NCBI GenBank assembly: GCA_011800805.1
Contig: MPNW01000546.1
Location: 1-35,844, forward strand
Direction of reading: 5' to 3'
DNA: 35,844 nt
Source of the DNA: Hirudo medicinalis
Taxonomy: Eukaryota > Annelida > Clitellata > Hirudinida > Hirudinidae
Position numbers and translations under genes: made by a program
In this document: piece by piece, positions 1 through 11,240 of the stretch
Layout: each line of letters opens with the position of its first letter
Numbering within the stretch: the first letter of the stretch is position 1
Notes under the pieces: generated by a model
Told to the model about the DNA's origin: nothing
What the model saw: only the letters and a program-made list of their open reading frames with translations
Database searches by the model: none

Positions 1-110
1 AACATCACACAACATCATACAACATCATACAACATCATACAACATCATACAACATCATACAACATCATACAACATCATACAGCATCATACAGCATCATAC
101 AACATCATGC
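1..110. repeat. Decamer minisatellite (AACATCATAC)n
   Basis: Eleven head-to-tail copies of the 10-mer AACATCATAC. Several copies have single substitutions (CAC for TAC in the first, AG for AA in copies 9-10). The array touches the left edge, so its true length is unknown. The unit is not a multiple of three, which argues against coding. Confidence 0.95.
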
Positions 111-432
111 GACAACATCATAAAACAACAACTCACAAACAAGACAAGATCGGAGACTACGTCGGCTATCTTTACAAGGCCTTGTCCAGAGCGAGGCATT
201 GGCATACAAATGCGAGCTTCCGCTGGAGAATGGAATGATTTATAAGCGCCACCCAATGGAATGATCCGTGTGGTCTGAATAATGTGTGACCATTTTTCAT
301 CCCATCCCGTGAACAGCCTTCAGAGAGGGCTATTAATTTTCACTCCTTTCTACGCCAAATGGAGTCCTACGACCATCCCGACCATTGTTACTGGAATTTG
401 TCGGCAGACGTCACCCGTCCCTGCCACCCGTG

Positions 433-486
433 GATCAGATGGTGGAGATGGTGGAGGTGGTGGAGGTGGTGGATCAGATGGTGGGA
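433..486. repeat. GGT/GGA-rich purine tract
   Basis: Irregular GGTGGA/GGTGGT repeats bounded by two GGATCAGATGGTGG segments. They produce low-complexity Gly or Trp runs in translation that I regard as artefacts. No gene is supported here. Confidence 0.7.
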
Positions 487-840
487 GAGAATGTCGGTCA
501 AAAATTTTTTCCGGAGTTTGAAGCAAATTCTTGAGCAAGGAAGTCATCGGTCATGAAGCAATTTAATAAATGTCAAATCCTCTGATGGAATGACGTCACA
601 AGTATGTTCCTCCTCCAATCTTTAGATCCAACTCTCACATCGTCATCAACACTTCTGCTAAAAAGAACAGAGTATTTCCTTATCAATGTTTTTATTTGTG
701 GTGTTTTATTTATTTAAGATGACGTCATATTTAATCCTATTAAATAGAAATTTATGTATGTATTCACGAATACTTCGTTGTGAGATTGGTCACTTGAAAC
801 AGCAATTTTAATTTTCACTTGCTTTCTCTAAACATTCTAA

Positions 841-960
841 ATTACTGAATCGATGAATTGATGAATTACTGAATTGATGAATTACTGAATCGATGAATTG
901 ATGAATTACTGAATCGATGAATTGATGAATTACTGAAATGATGAATTACTGAATTAATGA
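841..960. repeat. Minisatellite with alternating 24/16-bp units
   Basis: The array is built from ATTACTGAATCGATGA and GAATTGATGA-type blocks. Full 24-bp units alternate with 16-bp units that lack the second block, so it looks like a higher-order mosaic of an 8-bp ancestral word (GAATNGATG-like). Confidence 0.85.
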
Positions 961-1189
961 ACTGGAGTTGAGTGAAAACATGGAACAAAGACTCCACTAG
1001 GTGTAACTTGGCATCCGGGGAATCATCGTCAAGCCACTTTCCACTACTACTACTACTATCACCAGCTGCTTCTTTCCATCTCCTCCAGCAAGACCAGCTT
1101 CCAATGGTTCCCCAGAGTTGGCTTCATTATTGTGGAAATGTGGCATCAGATGGATGCAGATTTGTAAATCACAGGCGAATCAAGTAGCA

Positions 1190-3050
1190 CTTGTTTTCCT
1201 AACGAAGCTCCTCGCATCATAAGATTTTATTGTTTCACGCACACTCGACGAACGGAATCTCTTCCGTGTGGAGTGGAATTGACCTGTCTTTTGCCGAACC
1301 ATCCATCATTCCTAATTCGTTTATTTACATCGGTGTTGCCACCCATCCATCAAAGCGTTAAATCAGTCAATACGTTCATTAGATTGATTGATGGAGCAAT
1401 TGATTTTGATCGATAAGGACCCGCAAGCCGAATCACGCCATTCTCCAATCAATCACCACCACTGCCTCGATTCGAATTTTTTCAAACTCCACCTGCTCCC
1501 ACCGCCATCCTGATGATCGCCATGGTGCTATCCACCGGTTGTGCCTTCCTTACTCCGTCCGGATTGATGAATTGCTGGACTTGTACACGGAGAGCAGAGG
1601 GCAGCAGTTAATCACGAGCCCTGCGACCGTGGCCCGACTTGACCTCTACTTTAGCGGGGACAGCGCGTCAAGTTTTATCTGTGCCCGTGCAGGCGTTTGA
1701 TCCCGCGCTATATCATTATCGCCTGCTTACCCAACTCCATCGCTGCTTCCAGTTTTCCGGATTTTATTACGAGATCGCTCATTCATTCGGCCGTCGTGGG
1801 CACCATTAAGGGAGATGGGACAGATGGCCCGAGAGTCCACAACACGCTTCATCGACATTTCTTACGACCCTCCACGGTCTGTGAAGAGTAGGAGGTCATT
1901 AATAGAAAACTTTGATTGCGTCGACATAGGGGGGCCTTTATTGCACATCTCAGCGGTTGCGAGGCTCGCCATAATGGAGTTCTGAATCACCATCGAACCG
2001 CGCTAAGCATCGACATTTTATTGTGGAGAACCACGAATCCAGTCTAAAATCGAAAAGCGTCCGTGAGTTTAACGGTAGCCATAAAAGTTAATATTATTAC
2101 TTTTATTGCCACTCGTAATTTCCATCCCGATTGCTCCCAATTCTGCGGGCAAACGATTTTTATACGACTTTGAAATTGACGCTAAATTAACAAGAGAATG
2201 GGCCGACAAAAAGTATTAACCACCACCACCACCTGAGAAGTGGCGCCCGATGCGTCTATAACTCTCCACGCTTCTCCGCATGAATTGATCGGCTGCTGAT
2301 GGATGGTGTCGCGCGCCATTCGATGCGGGGGGGACGTTTCGTATTAATAACCGGAAACACGTGATAAATGAGGGGCCGGACGATGAATGCATCAACGTCT
2401 CCATCCTCAATAAATTACAGCTCCGAACGTGCGCCATTTTGCGTGACAAAATATCGCGGGTTGCGGCCCGCAATCCGTGGGGGCCTAGTTGATTCATTAG
2501 CGGAAGTCGTCTGCCACTCTCCTTTGCCTTTGACAAAGATTAGGTGTACGCTTTTACCCTCTTTTGTACACTCGAGTCATATACCTGACACTCGTGCGGT
2601 AGGAATGGGTGGATGGGCGAAAATGAGTGAATGGATGAATTTATGAGTAGGTGGGTGGGTGAATGAATGCATTGATTAATGGATGCATGGATGAATGGAT
2701 GCGTAAATGAATGAATGCATGCATGCATGGATGAATGGACGAATTCACGGTGAGACCACAGGTCTAACGGCGTGGATTGGAAATGCGGCTCACGAATTTA
2801 TTTACATAAGGCAACCGTTACCTACAGTCCCATAAAGGCGCCTTATTACGAGAAGTGAGACAGGGGTGTAAAGAGGCGAGCAGCACTCGTAAAACTTTAC
2901 GATCCTTTAATATTCCCGCGCGAAAAGACGTATAAAAGTTTTAAGGCTACGATAATGCCGAGATAACATCGGGCACTACACACGCCTGTCCTTATGGCTT
3001 CACCGGCGATTTAGCGCGCCCATTTTAGTGCCACGGCGTTTCCATACGAC
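1190..3050. other. GC-richer non-coding block with recurrent TTTTATTG/CCATAAA motifs
   Basis: No open frame here shows splice signals or family similarity that I recognise. The block is visibly less AT-rich than its right-hand neighbour (3.6-7 kb). It repeatedly carries TTTTATTG (1225, 2016, 2101), CTTTATTG (1936), CCATAAAA/CCATAAAG (2079, 2830), CGTAAAA followed directly by CTTTACGA (2888-2902) and TATAAAAG (2931). This resembles homeodomain-site-rich regulatory DNA, but that reading is inference from motif density alone. Confidence 0.3.
2603..2741. repeat. Degenerate tetranucleotide array (ATGG/ATGA/ATGC)n
   Basis: Continuous GGATG, GAATG and GCATG words with a 4-bp period, interrupted by point changes. 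Both strands stay open through parts of the array only because the period and composition avoid stops. Confidence 0.85.
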
Positions 3051-3169
3051 CCTGGTGAAGAAAGGAAGAAAGGAAGGATGTTCTGTACTTTCAGGCACTT
3101 TTAGTTCCTACTTGCAAGTGACGAGTAACTTAATAAACAGAGGCGGCCTTCCCTCCCGAATCATCACAA

Positions 3170-3305
3170 TCATCGTCATCATTGTCATCAGCATATCATC
3201 GTCATCATTGTCATCAGCATATCATCGTCATCATTGTCATCAGCATATCATCGTTAGCATCGTGATCGTGATCACCATCATCACCACCACCACCACCACC
3301 ACAAA
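3170..3305. repeat. 26-bp minisatellite followed by a CAC/ATC tract
   Basis: Three copies of a 26-bp unit start at 3170, 3196 and 3222 (TCATCGTCATCATTG followed by TCATCAGCATA). A degenerate fourth copy and a CACCAT/CAC trinucleotide run follow, ending near 3305. The open frame that spans the array on the plus strand is low-complexity and has no supporting features. Confidence 0.85.
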
Positions 3306-3705
3306 CAGGCAGCCGAGTCTAAAGAGTACTGCCAGAGAAATTAGCGTACTGAGATCAAGCCACCACCGTAAATCACACTCGACCAGCTACATTATTGGAC
3401 GCTCCATTCTCGGTGCTCCAACCTTCCCGCCGATGTTTGTCCCATTGAAATCCATCTGCATGAACTGGAAGGAGCTGGAAAATAAAAATTGGCCGTCGTC
3501 AGCAAGAGGTGTGACAATTGGTTAGTTAACTGATGATTTTGCATACGACTTCTGGATGGTTGAGTGAACGAGTGGATGAGTGGATGGATGGGTGGATAGG
3601 AATTTATTGGTTTATAGCATGAAGCTTGTCTTAATGATTTTGATTTTATGTTTTAAATTTAATAAGTGTATGTAACACTGCATGTGACGTTAATGGCAAC
3701 ATTTG

Positions 3706-3805
3706 CAATGTGACGTGTTCGAAACCCAGCCCGTACTGCCACAAGCGCCCTTGGGAAGGAACGCCATATAAATGGTTAACAAAAGGCGCCTCTGATGGTA
3801 TGCTC
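3706..3805 (+). mobile_element. Possible tRNA-derived SINE relic
   Basis: GTTCGAAAC at 3717-3725 matches an RNA polymerase III B box. It is followed by GCCACAAGCGCCCTTGGG and GCCTCTGATGG, which resemble the post-tRNA part of tRNA-derived SINEs as I remember it. I do not see a convincing A box upstream, a poly(A) or simple-repeat tail, or target-site duplications, so this would be a decayed fragment. Confidence 0.25.
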
Positions 3806-3809
3806 ATGG

Positions 3810-5946
3810 CTGTTATATAAATGAAGTATATTTATATTTAAACATTTTAAAACACGAAATATATCCACAAGATCTATTTGTCCCAAAAGTTCTCAAAGCA
3901 AGAAATAACTCTGAATTTGAAACATCAATCTGCATATTTAATGATCTCCCGACGTTCCATTCGATACAAATTCTTGTGAGAGACGGATGACAAGAAGCTC
4001 GTTGATGATAAGTTGCATGTGGTCACGTGAAGGTAATCAAACCCATCAATAACCGATGTTAATTATTCAACAGGTCCTTTAGTACTCCCTGATGAAAGGA
4101 ATGATTTTCAACCCAATCAGGCTTATTCAAAGCTCCAACCTGCTTTATGCCCCTCAAAAAATCATCAAAAGTTTCTAGAAAGAAAATGAAAAAATGAAAT
4201 TTCTAAAATCGAAAAGCAAAAGTAAGCGAAGTGACAGAAGAGTTGAATGATGTTTCCCAAGGAACAGGATTGATCATCCTGGCACTCCCTTTACTCCACG
4301 TTCCTTAATCCATGTATGCCCCTCAGCACGTAACTAACTTTATAAACCATTTCCAACCTGCCAAACGAACTCCACTGAGAATCTCTTACACATTATTAAC
4401 TCAAATTAATTATTGATCAAATATTTGTCGCAAGTTATTATTCGCAATCCATCAGTGACTTAGTCGTCTCGGGCAATTTAAATTGATTGATTTCCTACGA
4501 TTTACAAATGATTTGGTTGATGACATCGAGACTAATTATTCAATATAACATTAGAAACAATTCTTCTGTGAAATGTCAAAATTGAACCAATACAACATCA
4601 TAACGTTTGTTTCAACGGACAAGTGGATGTATTTTCTCGATAACTGTGCTATATTTATGTATTTATGGCTAAAACAAATACATAAATAAATATCTTAATT
4701 TCATAATTATTTTCAAACGAGTGGATATTATGTTGTGTATCACACTTCACTATTACAATCATTATTAATATTATCACAATATATAATATAATATTATCAT
4801 CTCGGTTTAAAAAATTGTTATATCGCTGAAATAATTATTAAATGTCTCACTATTAATATTAATATTAATTAACCATGCCGCTAATAACTACACAGGTTCA
4901 CTTTTTATGAATTCAAGTAAAAGCACTAGAATAATAAACAGCGAACAGATGTTGCAAGATGAACTTGAAATGTTCACAGTGAAATGTGCACTTCATCTTC
5001 TGATGTTCTTCAGTTTAACGTACCAACCAAATAAAAGTTGTTCGTAAGAATTGCTTGAACTTGGGAGAAGAAGTTCTTATCAAGTGAGTGAGTGACGTAT
5101 TTTATGATGGATGAACCTCAGTGGGTGAACGTGACAGGAGAAATGGATGGTCACACGACGGAGTAAGAAAGACTGCCAATTCGAGTGAAATATCAAAAAT
5201 ATATTGAAAAGTCTTATGTTCGCAATTTTATTTCGATTCACTCTAGTTTTGCCTAAAAGTGAAATGTACTTTTAACGAAACTAAGTTAAATCCATAAACC
5301 AAATTGCGAGCATACTGGAATTTGCGGGAATAAAGTTTTGGACTGCTGCCAGAATTAATAAATTCTTCGATTGTGCCATGTCGGCAGCTATGGTCAGATT
5401 TATGGAGATTTATGGAGATCTTCATGAATACAAAATTCCGCCAAATCTACCAGACCAAACTGAAATGGTTTAATTTACAAACCTTCAATCCATTTATTTG
5501 TAACACATTCGACTAAATTCATACAAAATTTTGCTCGAAAAAATGTTTTGCGATGAAACATTTTTAGCGAGTTGCTAATCAAATTTCTATTCTAAATCCA
5601 TCATTGCAATTTTTTATTGTGTTGACATCTACTGAAAGAAACGCTTTTCGGAAATTTTTCATCTGCAGATTTTGAACTCAAATTTTAAAAAGTGATGAAA
5701 TGAGATTTTAATATCTGTGCGTTGTTCGTTTTACCATCTTAATTAGGTAGGATGTTGTCACCAAAATCAAAAACGTCCTGTTGTAGGGGTGCGTGCAGTC
5801 AAGGTTCAACATCTCACCCAATTTCCGCTTGTATAGCTACATATAGCGTTCTTTTATATTTTTGATAACGCATTCATGGCTTAAAGAGCTTATTCTTTTA
5901 GCAATAGAAGCAAGTCATTAAAGTACATCATCCCCTCACCCCTTGT
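3810..5946. other. AT-rich intergenic DNA, no gene seen
   Basis: The stretch is strongly AT-rich with short AT palindromes (for example around 4760-4870). All open frames are short and lack splice or family signals. I see nothing here that I can name. Confidence 0.5.
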
Positions 5947-6084
5947 CAGGGCCGCCGAGAGGGGGCCATGTGCCCAGGGCCCGCCCGGATTTTAAAGCCT
6001 TTTTGCTATTCCATTACCAAATTGACATAACATAAAGGGCCCGTGGTCCCATGCTTAGAGGCCAGAAATTTGTCGATGGCCCTG
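5947..6084. mobile_element. Short TIR element, copy 1 (MITE-like, CAGGGCC ends)
   Basis: A GC-rich island in AT-rich DNA that begins CAGGGCCGCCGAGAGG and ends CGATGGCCCTG, so the ends are inverted (CAGGGCC/GGCCCTG). The interior shares CCCGCC, ATTTTAAAG, TTCCATTACCAAATTGACAT and a second GGGCC(C) block with the copy at 18493-18636. CAGGG ends suggest a hAT-like non-autonomous element, but I find no clean 8-bp target duplication. Confidence 0.55.
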
Positions 6085-7263
6085 CCTGTTATTACGTCCT
6101 CAGAGGGAAATACATACAAACCCAGCTAAACTCCATAGTTTCTTTTATCCAATTTGATTGACATTCTACAAAAGCGAGCAGAAGAAAGCCCTGTTTGGCA
6201 ACAGCAACAAATGCAGTTGCATTTAAATTTCAAGATGTAACCTTTAAAATGTTTTGGACAGACCCGAGTTATCGCCTCAACAACAGAAACTTCAAAATGC
6301 AAACTCACTGACCAGCTACGAAGCACCTGCACGATGTCAGACTATTGTGATGATGATCATTGTACAATTAAATTGTATTGCTTCAAAGCAATAAGCACAC
6401 AATCACCAATATTTAGGCTTGCCTTTAATATCCAAATCATGTATTCAAAATTTCAATTCAACCCGGTTCATAAAACAAGGTTAAGTATAGCAGCTCCAAT
6501 AATTTGACAAAACTTATCCTAAGCTCAATTTGCTTTTGAAAGGAGAAAGTTTGATTAAAAAATACGGAGTTTTATAATAAAATATGCAGCAGACAGTAAG
6601 GTTTACAGACACTAATGAGGAAGAGTTTGATAGAGAAAGTTGATGATCTGGGTTCAAAGATGATAAGTAAGCAACCACAATCACAATAAATGAGATATCA
6701 TCAATCCAAATGAAAATCATTAGGTCGCATTACAACATTTAACCGCATTTCGGTCCATAAATGGAGCAAAATATGACAAAAATATGAAATCTTCAAAAAA
6801 GATTTCCAAATCAATTCATGCTTTGATGTTTTAAATAATTAGAGAAATGCCTAAATTTCTTACTTCGATTAAGAGTTTGAGAGGGGCGCATAAAAATATT
6901 TTGACGCAAACAACGGGCTGTAGGAAAACATCACAGGATCGAATTAATTTCCCTGAGAAAATGATCAAAGGCCTACGAACAGCGAATCCTCGGCTAATGA
7001 ACACGGCGTCAAAAACAAAGGCACATTTGACGTCCAAAAATATTCTTCTGTGCACGCAGTTTCAGGTAAGTAAGGGAGGTGCAAAACCCCCAAATTTTGA
7101 TGGAACTCTGAGAAAATGGCTTCGCAAAATGCTAAGGCATGCCGTAAAATAAAAACAAACCGAGGTAAAAATCTCCTACGAATATTATTATGACTAGTGT
7201 TCGGCCGTGACGAGTCGTCGCGACCAGGAATGGAGGTGGAGTAAAAGATGATCGATCGACATT
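6085..7263. other. Intergenic DNA and possible 3' UTR downstream of the PP2C gene
   Basis: About 1.2 kb with no supported gene. The part nearest 7263 should include the 3' UTR of the minus-strand phosphatase. A minus-strand open frame at 6965-7417 runs through the phosphatase stop in another frame and is treated as a shadow. Confidence 0.4.
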
Positions 7264-10200
7264 CTACGAGCAGGCTTGCAAGCTCTCGACGAGCGCTCTT
7301 CCCTTGCATCCTTCGGAATACGACTTGGAGCCGTTCGAGGAGCATCTCATCCTCTTCGAATCGGAACCAGAGTAAGACTTGGATTTTCTTTTCAGCGATC
7401 GAACGTCGGCCCGACATTCTTCGAGGTTTCGACCAAACTCAACGAACGGAGAAGGAAGGAACTGCCGATCCTCTGGAGAGTTCGACGTGTTGCCGGAGTC
7501 GCTCGGAAAACCATTTAAAGTTAGCCCCTCGTCGTGCTGTTCTTGAAGGAATGAATTATAGACATCTTTTGATTCAAGGTCTTCATAAGAAGGATCGACA
7601 CTGCTTATGACCTCATCATAGTCTGGGGCATCTCGGTCCGATGTAAAATCCCCGACTAAAACGTCTTCCGAATCTAGTGGAGGCGGTCGGAAGGTCTCCC
7701 ATTTGGAGGAATCCATCTTTTCAGAATTGCTGCCCTCACCTTTAAAGTTGCTCATAAAAACCTTTGATTGGTCAGAACGAGATGCATTTCCGTCGAATGC
7801 AACGGAGACGATCCGATCAAGGAAGGCATGGATCGATCCGCTCCTCGTTTCCGAGGCCGATTTTTGAGCGGGAGGTTTCGACTCTGCAAGGCCGAATGCA
7901 TCGTCGTAGAGATTCTCGACGCACATGGAAGTCTTTTTTCCGAACGAATTCCCCGTGACGTTTACGGAGAAGTAATCCTCGGGACGTTCGCAATCGCTTT
8001 CTTCCGTCTCGGGACAGATGACAACGACGCTGGTGTTGTCGGCCTTCAACTTCCTCGCCATGCAAGAAGCGAGCGTGTCGTTCACGAGACCCGTGGCGAC
8101 GTTCGCTCGACGAACCTGCAAACGAACCTCTGCTTTAGTCTGATCGTTCTTGTTAAGTTCATACTCATCATTTTACTTTCAAATACACCACATACAAATC
8201 CTAAGTCGTGTAAACGATCGTCGTCGAGAACCAACCCCGTCGTCGTTTCGAATGAGACGAACGCATTCGAGAGCCACGTCGGTCTTCATGACGTTCCACA
8301 ATCCGTCGGATGCTAGGACGATGCACCCGACCTTGCGAGGATCGAAGTCGTGAACGCTGACGTCCGGTTCCGGCGAAACGGTGTAAACTCGGAGATCCGG
8401 ATTGTAACTCCAGAAATCACCTGGATCGAGAAAATTATTTTAGAAGGTCTTACACATTTCAGTTAAGGAGAGCCCTAAACTAATGAAAGTCATTCACTTG
8501 ATAAGAAGCAATATGCACTAAATTAAAAGCGTTCGAAAGACGTTCAATCCTAAGACAAAATCAAAAACGGGAGCATAAAATAACCTGACTAATAAATGTA
8601 TGCAATTGTAAAGGATGGAAACCTAAAGATCTGGAGACTGCCAGGAAAGGTACCATGTCGTACACCTCTTGACCCCCGATCGACTTTAAGAGCCTCTTCC
8701 TCTTCCAAACGACCCTCGGAACGCCGGCCCTGTTGATGACGTCGCCTCCGTCCTTGCGGATTCTTTCCAGTTCCTTCGAGTCGTCCGGCTTGTGATCCTG
8801 ATACGAGAACAATTGATCGTAAATATTAACGATCGCTTAATTCGTAATCAAAATAAAAATCGCAGGATTACATCAAAAAGTCTCAATGAAACAAGAAAAG
8901 CTACAATTTCATCCGAGCCGATGCAGTCAGTCTCGTCTTGCAATATCACCTGCGGTATTTTGTGCGGCTTATTTAATCGGTCAGCCATCAAATTAAGTCA
9001 AATCAAATTTCGACTTGAACAAAATTGCAAAAATGGCAGTCTCGAGCCAGCCGAGCTATTGCCTCAGCAAGCTTTTTTACATAATTTGACCAAACTACAT
9101 TGAAAGAAGTGGTTGCTTATAAAGATTTGTCTTTTTAATCTCAAATTAAGATCAACATTCATCAGTGAAATCAAAATTATTTGATAGTTTTGTAAATCAT
9201 TTCATAATCAAAATAAAGTTTTTATTGATAATGTTGCAACAGAGAATTTCCTATAAATTAAAATATGTAGCAATGATGATTATTGCATAACCGCGTCGAT
9301 TATTACTGCTGCTACATTGACCAACACAACAAACCTCAGTGAGCACAACAGAGTTCCACTTGTCCTCATTTTCCTGACACTTCTCCGCAAGAACGACCCT
9401 CGAATCTCCGACATGGGCGACGTACATCTTCTTCTTTCTGATCATCACCATGCTTGCCGTCGTTCCCGACGTGCTCGTTCGACCGTGATCGGTTTTTGGC
9501 CAGTCGACTGATGATATGTTTACAAATATTCTTTAAAAATTAGTTTTAATACTAAGTTGTATTGCATGTTTAGTGTAATTAATTATTCTTAATGGCTTCA
9601 ATTAGTTGATCTTTTGAGTGTCTTATGTATCCAAGAGATGTGACACTTTTTTTAATCGATCTACCGTTTACATAGCGTCCCTGCCCGAGGGAACTCCCTG
9701 GCAGTTCGGGCGGTTGCAAATTGCTTAACATTTCCTAATTCAAGAAATATTTTAATGAATCAATGTTGAAAGAATAATCAAACTATTATTCAGATGTTCA
9801 TTTAATTATCAAGTGAAAGAAACAACCAGAAATAGTGTGGCATCTTCAAAAGGTAGCCTAACTTAAAATGAAATCAAATAATAAGACTTATAAAATACAG
9901 AGAACATTGCAAAACAAGTATTGATGACATATGACTTTTTTTAAGAAAAAAATTAATGACTAAGTCACCCTTTAGGTCGCTAAAAAGATATTTTGGCTGG
10001 ATTTTGAAATGTTTAAAGACAGTTCTGAGAATTCGTAACAAAACCAAATCATATCAAATAATATAAGTATTGGCACAAGTATTGGAAATATCAAACAATT
10101 TCAAAATTAATTATCTGGCATATTAACTTACAGCATTCTTCGAACATCAAATCCTGCGTTTTAAGAAAGCCCTGCTTGATAGCAGATATCACTTGTTCAT

Positions 10201-10474
10201 CATCATCACTGTAGAATTCTTTCTGCATCAACAACTGCTTTAAAAGGTTTTTCCTGGCAAACTTGGCCGCTTCGACTCCCCCGTGTCCATCGAATATAAA
10301 AAAACAGGCAAAAGGAGCCACACATTTTGATTTGCCACAATTTGGTTTCTCAAGGAAATCGACACTTCCGCCAGTGTCATGCGTAGCTATTAAAATCACA
10401 TCTTCCATGTATTTTCTGTCCCCGATGGCATCATCGCAATAAACATCTAATTTTAAGTTGGAAAATTTTCTCAT
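7264..10474 (-). CDS. PPM1D: PP2C-family Ser/Thr phosphatase, PPM1D/Wip1 type
   Basis: Five exons on the minus strand: 10474-10132, 9507-9335, 8797-8623, 8420-8236 and 8115-7264, giving about 575 aa (human PPM1D is about 605). All PP2C metal/phosphate motifs are present: RKYMEDV (residues 20-26), FDGHGG (61-66), TSGTTAS, VAHVGDSRVVL, LASDGLWNV and ADNTSVVVI. The insert VVWKRKRL matches the basic loop typical of PPM1D rather than other PP2Cs, and PFLAVSRSLGDFWSY also follows PPM1D. In vertebrates this enzyme dephosphorylates p53/ATM-pathway and MAP-kinase targets in the nucleus. The C-terminal ~280 residues are Ser/Asp/Glu-rich with basic clusters (LKRKSK, SKRMR) that could be a nuclear signal. 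I chose the ATG at 10474 because it aligns with the family start; an in-frame ATG lies at 10546. The last junction is uncertain: a GTATGT donor at 8195 with an acceptor ending at 8133 adds 19 residues in the same frame. Confidence 0.9.
9508..10131 (-). other. Intron 1 of the PP2C gene with a small G+C hairpin
   Basis: A 624-bp intron with donor GTAAGT and acceptor ATCATCAG. It is AT-rich except for a compact GC island around 9680-9715, where GCCCGA pairs with TCGGGC and, inside it, GGGA pairs with TCCC. This may be a fragment of an inserted element. I see no coding sequence in it. Confidence 0.5.
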
Positions 10475-10710
10475 ATTAGCGATCATACCAGGCCTTAACC
10501 GCCGGTTACAAACCCAAACAATACAAGGGAAGAAGCTCAATCGCAAAAGAACTAAACCATTTAAAATTAGGGCGTTTTATTTGAAATAAATCTTTTCTGA
10601 AGAACTTTTAAAACAACATTTAGATCAGTTTTTGTAAAGTTTATATTTAATTTATAGTTTGATCTTTAGTTAAATGAAAATTTACAATATTACTCAATAT
10701 TTTCGTTTAT

Positions 10711-11240
10711 ACAAGTTTTGTTAAAATAAGCTAGCCATTTAGAGGAGATTGCTTTTTCAGTTACAAAGACAGTGCATTGACAAACACAACTTGTGAAGTA
10801 CTTGGAAAAACTGGAGGAGTCTCAGATGTTGTAGTCGATGGATTTGTTCCTGGCGTTAATTTTGATGTTACTCAAGGCGTTGCTTCGTTTGCTCACCTGA
10901 ACAGTGATAGACTGTAACTGCAACTGTTGCCTTTGTTGCAATTTAGAATTGCTCTTTAACATTTCATCTTTTATGTTACATTTTAGTTTTATTTCTATAA
11001 TCAAATATTTGACATTTGTTTATAAAATTTCACTTTTAAATATTTATGTAACTGTCACTTTAAATTTTCGTATTTTCTTATTACCCTGACGACGGCCTTA
11101 GAGGTCGAAACTGATCGGTCGGTTATTAAAAACTACAAATATAGATTTAGTGACAGTTTTTTCGCACTTAAAACAGTGCAAGCGTATAACTGAAAAAGCA
11201 ATCTTCTCTAAATGATAAGCTTATTTTAACAAAACTTGTT
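10711..11240. mobile_element. Fold-back element with ~65-bp terminal inverted repeats
   Basis: The left arm (about 10711-10775) and right arm (about 11173-11240) are inverted copies. They share ACAAGTTTTGTTAAAATAAG, then ATTTAGAG, then AGATTGCTTTTTCAGTTA, with a few mismatches between blocks and a shared AGTGC-type inner end. The ~400-bp interior has no transposase-like frame. Its right part contains the hammerhead-like motif annotated separately. The element sits in the intergenic gap between the PP2C gene and the acyl-CoA oxidase. It could be a non-autonomous DNA transposon or a retroelement fragment captured in a fold-back; I could not settle target-site duplications. Confidence 0.6.
11049..11159 (+). 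ncRNA. Hammerhead-ribozyme-like motif (type I, Penelope-like style)
   Basis: The core is CTGACGA (11086-11092), a stem-loop GGCC-TTAGA-GGTC (stem II), GAAA (11107-11110), a very short stem III with a tiny loop, and GTC (11118-11120), the standard cleavage triplet. Stem I is formed by 11070-11085 with 11121-11136, and pairing extends outward, with ACTGTCAC (11051-11058) exactly complementary to GTGACAGT (11150-11157). Short-stem-III type I hammerheads are known from Penelope-like elements and retrozymes. One deviation: an extra C (11093) separates CTGACGA from stem II and could pair with G12, so the motif may be slow or inactive. No self-cleavage has been shown. Confidence 0.5.

Noticed and set aside
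1..110. CRISPR-like array at the left edge
   Set aside because: Units are 10 bp and abut directly with no spacers; the window is clearly eukaryotic.
3028..3525. A 165-codon plus-strand open frame
   Set aside because: Most of it is translated minisatellite and CAC/ATC repeat; it has no domain, and the non-repeat ends show no splice logic.
6965..7417. A 150-codon minus-strand open frame at the 3' end of the phosphatase gene
   Set aside because: It overlaps the well-supported phosphatase C-terminus in another frame and has no recognisable motif.
7768..8316. A 182-codon plus-strand open frame
   Set aside because: Antisense shadow of the phosphatase exons 4 and 5.
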